A DNA stretch of 8,212 nucleotides from DASPKO01 sp035628055 (GTDB taxonomy: Bacteria > Planctomycetota > Phycisphaerae > Phycisphaerales > UBA1924). Numbering within the stretch: position 1 is the stretch's first letter; every line of letters begins with the position of its first letter. The position numbers and the translations under genes were made by a program. Shown here piece after piece: positions 7,091-8,212 of this stretch. Location of the stretch: assembly GCA_035628055.1 (NCBI GenBank), contig DASPKO010000302.1:1-8212 (forward strand), given 5' to 3'. The notes beneath the pieces are model-generated. The model had not been told where the DNA came from. It did not search any database and was given only the letters and a program-made list of their open reading frames with translations.

Positions 7091-7108
7091 GACTTTGCGG
7101 AGCAAGTC
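7091..7108 (+). promoter_or_regulatory. Hairpin enclosing the fliW ribosome binding site
   Basis: GACTTTGC (7091-7098) pairs with GCAAGTC (7102-7108) with one bulged T, giving seven pairs around a GGA loop at 7099-7101. The Shine-Dalgarno GGAG (7099-7102) is thus in the loop and closing pair, and the stem ends at the base before the ATG at 7109. It could limit fliW initiation or expose GGA to CsrA. The hexaloop consensus ANGGAN is not met, so CsrA binding is a guess. Confidence 0.5.
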
Positions 7109-7567
7109 ATGCACGTGCGGACCACACGCTTCGGGACGATCCAGATCGCGCCGGATCGGGTGCTGACCTTTGCCAGGGGGCTGCTCGGCTTCGGCGAGTT
7201 CCGCCGGTATTGCCTGCTCGAGCCCGCCGACGACGCCTGCTTCTTCTGGCTCCAGTCGCTCGACGACCCGGCCCTGGCCTTCGTGGTCACGGACCCGGCG
7301 CTCTTCGTCCCGGGGTATAACGTCCCGATCCGCGACGAGCAGATGGGCGAGCTGGGGCTGAGCCGTCTCGAGGACGCCCAGGTCTTCGTGATCGTCAACA
7401 AGGCCGAGCAGACCCTCACCGCCAACCTGCAGGGTCCCCTGGTGATCAACACGATCTCCAAGGCGGGCGAGCAGTTCGTCCTGGCGGAGAAGCGCTGGAC
7501 GGCGCGGCATCCGATCGTGAACCTGGCGGTGACGGCGGAGCGGCCCCTGGCGGCCCTGTCGGCCTGA
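7109..7567 (+). CDS. fliW: Flagellar assembly factor FliW, CsrA antagonist
   Basis: FliW is a small cytosolic beta-rich protein that binds CsrA and lifts its repression of flagellin translation. Free flagellin in turn binds FliW, giving a homeostatic switch (established in Bacillus and Campylobacter). The 152-residue product matches the family in length and blocks: RFGTIQIAPDRVLTFARGLL with GFGEF (7-31), FFWLQSLDDPALAFVVTDP (45-63), the VFVIVNK strand (92-98), and LTANLQGPLVINTISKAGEQ (103-122). The start has GGAG at 7099-7102, 6 bases from the ATG, inside a hairpin. It follows flgL after 127 bases and precedes csrA, the standard genomic setting. Confidence 0.95.
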   Translation: MHVRTTRFGTIQIAPDRVLTFARGLLGFGEFRRYCLLEPADDACFFWLQSLDDPALAFVVTDPALFVPGYNVPIRDEQMGELGLSRLEDAQVFVIVNKAEQTLTANLQGPLVINTISKAGEQFVLAEKRWTARHPIVNLAVTAERPLAALSA

Positions 7568-7697
7568 CCGCTCCCCCGAGACCATGCTCCCCAGCCTTCC
7601 CACCCTCACCCCGCGCTCCGGCGCCGCCCCGTCCCGGGACCAGACGGCCCCGGGTGCGCGCCCCGAGCCCTGCACATCCGCCTGCGCCGGCTTGCAC

Positions 7698-7709
7698 CGG
7701 AAGGAGCCG
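7698..7709 (+). promoter_or_regulatory. Candidate CsrA site over the csrA ribosome binding site
   Basis: CGG (7698-7700) and CCG (7707-7709) can form a 3-bp stem presenting AAGGAG (7701-7706) as a hexaloop. This fits the ANGGAN loop preferred by CsrA/RsmE proteins. AAGGAG is also the Shine-Dalgarno for csrA, 7 bases before its ATG. The closing pair is G-C rather than the consensus C-G, and the stem is short. Autoregulation of csrA by this mode is known in other bacteria; here it is inferred. Confidence 0.4.
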
Positions 7710-7713
7710 ATCG

Positions 7714-8037
7714 ATGCTGGTTCTCTCCCGTCAGCGCGACGAGACGATCATGATCGGCGACGAGATCGAAATCACCGTCGTCGACATCCGGGGGGACAAG
7801 GTCCGCCTCGGGATCACCGCGCCCACCCGCATCGCCGTGCACCGCAAGGAGGTGTACGAAGCGATCCGCGTGGAGAATCAGAACGCCGCGGCGCTCAACG
7901 CCGCCGACCTGGAGACGCTGCGCCGCGGCATCTCCGCGGGCCCGGGGCGCCGCCCCGCGACCGCACGCCTGAGCGCCCTGGCGGGCGCCAGGGCCGCCGC
8001 CGTGCCCACCCCCTCGGGCGGGGCCAAGACCGCCTGA
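7714..8037 (+). CDS. csrA: Carbon storage / translational regulator CsrA
   Basis: CsrA is a homodimeric RNA-binding protein that binds GGA-containing hairpin loops in mRNA leaders. Next to fliW and flagellin its main known task is repression of flagellin translation. Residues 1-52 are a full CsrA core: MLVLSRQRDETIMIGDEIEI, then GDKVRLGITAP (27-37), then IAVHRKEVYEAIR (40-52). The RNA-contact residues L4 and R44 are conserved. The product has 107 residues against about 61-75 for most CsrA proteins; residues 60-107 are an Ala/Gly/Pro-rich tail without recognised motif. The ATG at 7714 is chosen because AAGGAG lies 7 bases before it and the core begins exactly there. An in-frame GTG at 7654 would add a non-homologous leader. 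Confidence 0.95.
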   Translation: MLVLSRQRDETIMIGDEIEITVVDIRGDKVRLGITAPTRIAVHRKEVYEAIRVENQNAAALNAADLETLRRGISAGPGRRPATARLSALAGARAAAVPTPSGGAKTA

Positions 8038-8041
8038 CGCT

Positions 8042-8095
8042 GGACCGTTGCGGGGCCGGAGCGCCCCGGGTCCGCCGCTCGTGGAGCGCCGGACC
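8042..8095 (+). promoter_or_regulatory. Two competing hairpins between csrA and the flagellin gene
   Basis: Hairpin A has an inner stem CGGGGC (8051-8056) with GCCCCG (8063-8068) around loop CGGAGC. It can be extended by GGACC (8042-8046) with GGTCC (8069-8073) across a 4-base bulge. Hairpin B pairs the same GGTCC segment with GGACC at 8091-8095, as part of an 11-position stem (8069-8079 with 8085-8095, one C-C mismatch, loop CGTGG). The full A and B folds exclude each other. No T-run follows B. The pair may act as an mRNA boundary or a leader switch; this is inference. Confidence 0.45.
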
Positions 8096-8151
8096 AGTGC
8101 CCGACCCCAGACCGCGGCGAGGCCCCCGGGCCCCGCACCGCACCGCGTGAC

Positions 8152-8169
8152 GCAATCACGGAGGATTGC
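8152..8169 (+). promoter_or_regulatory. CsrA-binding hairpin over the flagellin ribosome binding site
   Basis: GCAATC (8152-8157) pairs perfectly with GATTGC (8164-8169) around the hexaloop ACGGAG (8158-8163). The ten bases TCACGGAGGA (8156-8165) fit the CsrA/RsmE consensus (A/U)CANGGANG(U/A) at every position. The site contains the flagellin Shine-Dalgarno GGAGG (8160-8164), 7 bases before the ATG at 8172, so bound CsrA would block ribosome entry. With fliW and csrA directly upstream, this is the expected target of the FliW-CsrA switch. The A/T-containing stem stands out in GC-rich surroundings. Confidence 0.75.
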
Positions 8170-8171
8170 CC

Positions 8172-8212
8172 ATGGCCAGGATCAACTCGAGCATTCCCAG
8201 TCTCATCGCGCA
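8172..8212 (+). CDS. Flagellin, N-terminal 13 residues (partial)
   Basis: The ATG at 8172 begins MARINSSIPSLIA and runs off the window. This matches the start of the flagellin D0 domain (M.(R/I)IN.N..SL.A), which carries the export signal and packs in the filament core. It has the strongest Shine-Dalgarno in the window, GGAGGA at 8160-8165, suited to a highly expressed protein, but held in a hairpin. Its position after fliW and csrA is the standard one for a flagellin gene (hag in Bacillus). Only the first codons are available, so a flagellin-like paralogue cannot be excluded. Confidence 0.85.
   Translation, partial: MARINSSIPSLIA

Noticed and set aside
4890..7166. Plus-strand open frame of 758 codons overlapping flgL
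   Set aside because: Its product is an Arg/Gly/Pro-rich string with no motif, while the flgL frame over the same bases gives clear FlgL ends.
7631..7640. GTCCCGGGAC palindrome in the fliW-csrA gap as an operator
   Set aside because: A single GC-rich 10-base palindrome is likely by chance here and no regulator is suggested by context.
8038..8171. Sigma-28 or sigma-54 promoter before the flagellin gene
   Set aside because: No TAAA/GCCGATAA pair and no correctly spaced GG/GC element was found. TGGACCGTTGC at 8041-8051 has too short a spacer.

Overview
The window is a single-strand, very GC-rich block of late flagellar genes. All real genes read on the + strand, and almost every predicted ORF in other frames is a composition artefact. 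Gene order is: tail of an upstream gene (possibly flgA), flgH, flgI, a short flgJ-type rod-binding gene, flgN, flgK, flgL, fliW, csrA, and the first 13 codons of a flagellin gene. L-ring (FlgH) and P-ring (FlgI) genes show a diderm cell. The combination of diderm ring genes with a Bacillus-like flgN-flgK-flgL-fliW-csrA-flagellin order, the high GC content, the enlarged FlgL and the flagellin start MARINSSIPSLIA all suggest a planctomycete, perhaps of the Isosphaera group. That assignment is inference, not proof.

Region 1 (1-2560) encodes the basal-body bushings and rod assembly: FlgH, FlgI and a 140-residue FlgJ-like protein without a muramidase domain. flgH overlaps the upstream reading frame by ATGA. 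A 171-base gap with two hairpins separates flgH from flgI. The flgJ-like gene follows flgI after 2 bases.

Region 2 (2557-6981) encodes the hook-filament junction: the chaperone FlgN (ATGA overlap with the flgJ-like gene), FlgK, and a FlgL of 684 residues. That is about twice the usual FlgL size, because three degenerate repeats resembling the flagellin hypervariable FlaIN motif are inserted in its middle. No flgM (anti-FliA factor) is present at its common place before flgN.

Region 3 (6982-8212) is a compact filament-control module. FliW and CsrA are the two halves of the known FliW-CsrA-flagellin partner switch. CsrA represses flagellin translation, FliW sequesters CsrA, and flagellin sequesters FliW. 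The main observation of this reading is that the Shine-Dalgarno sequences of all three module genes lie in loops of small hairpins. The flagellin one is a 6-bp stem (GCAATC/GATTGC) with loop ACGGAG, which fits the published CsrA/RsmE consensus (A/U)CANGGANG(U/A) exactly. The csrA leader has a weaker AAGGAG hexaloop, and the fliW leader has a GGA loop on a 7-bp bulged stem ending directly before the start codon. This suggests that CsrA controls flagellin and possibly its own gene and fliW. Between csrA and flagellin there are also two GC-rich hairpins that compete for one segment.

No tRNA, rRNA, mobile element, CRISPR array, convincing promoter or U-tract terminator was seen. No intergenic stretch exceeds 300 bases.
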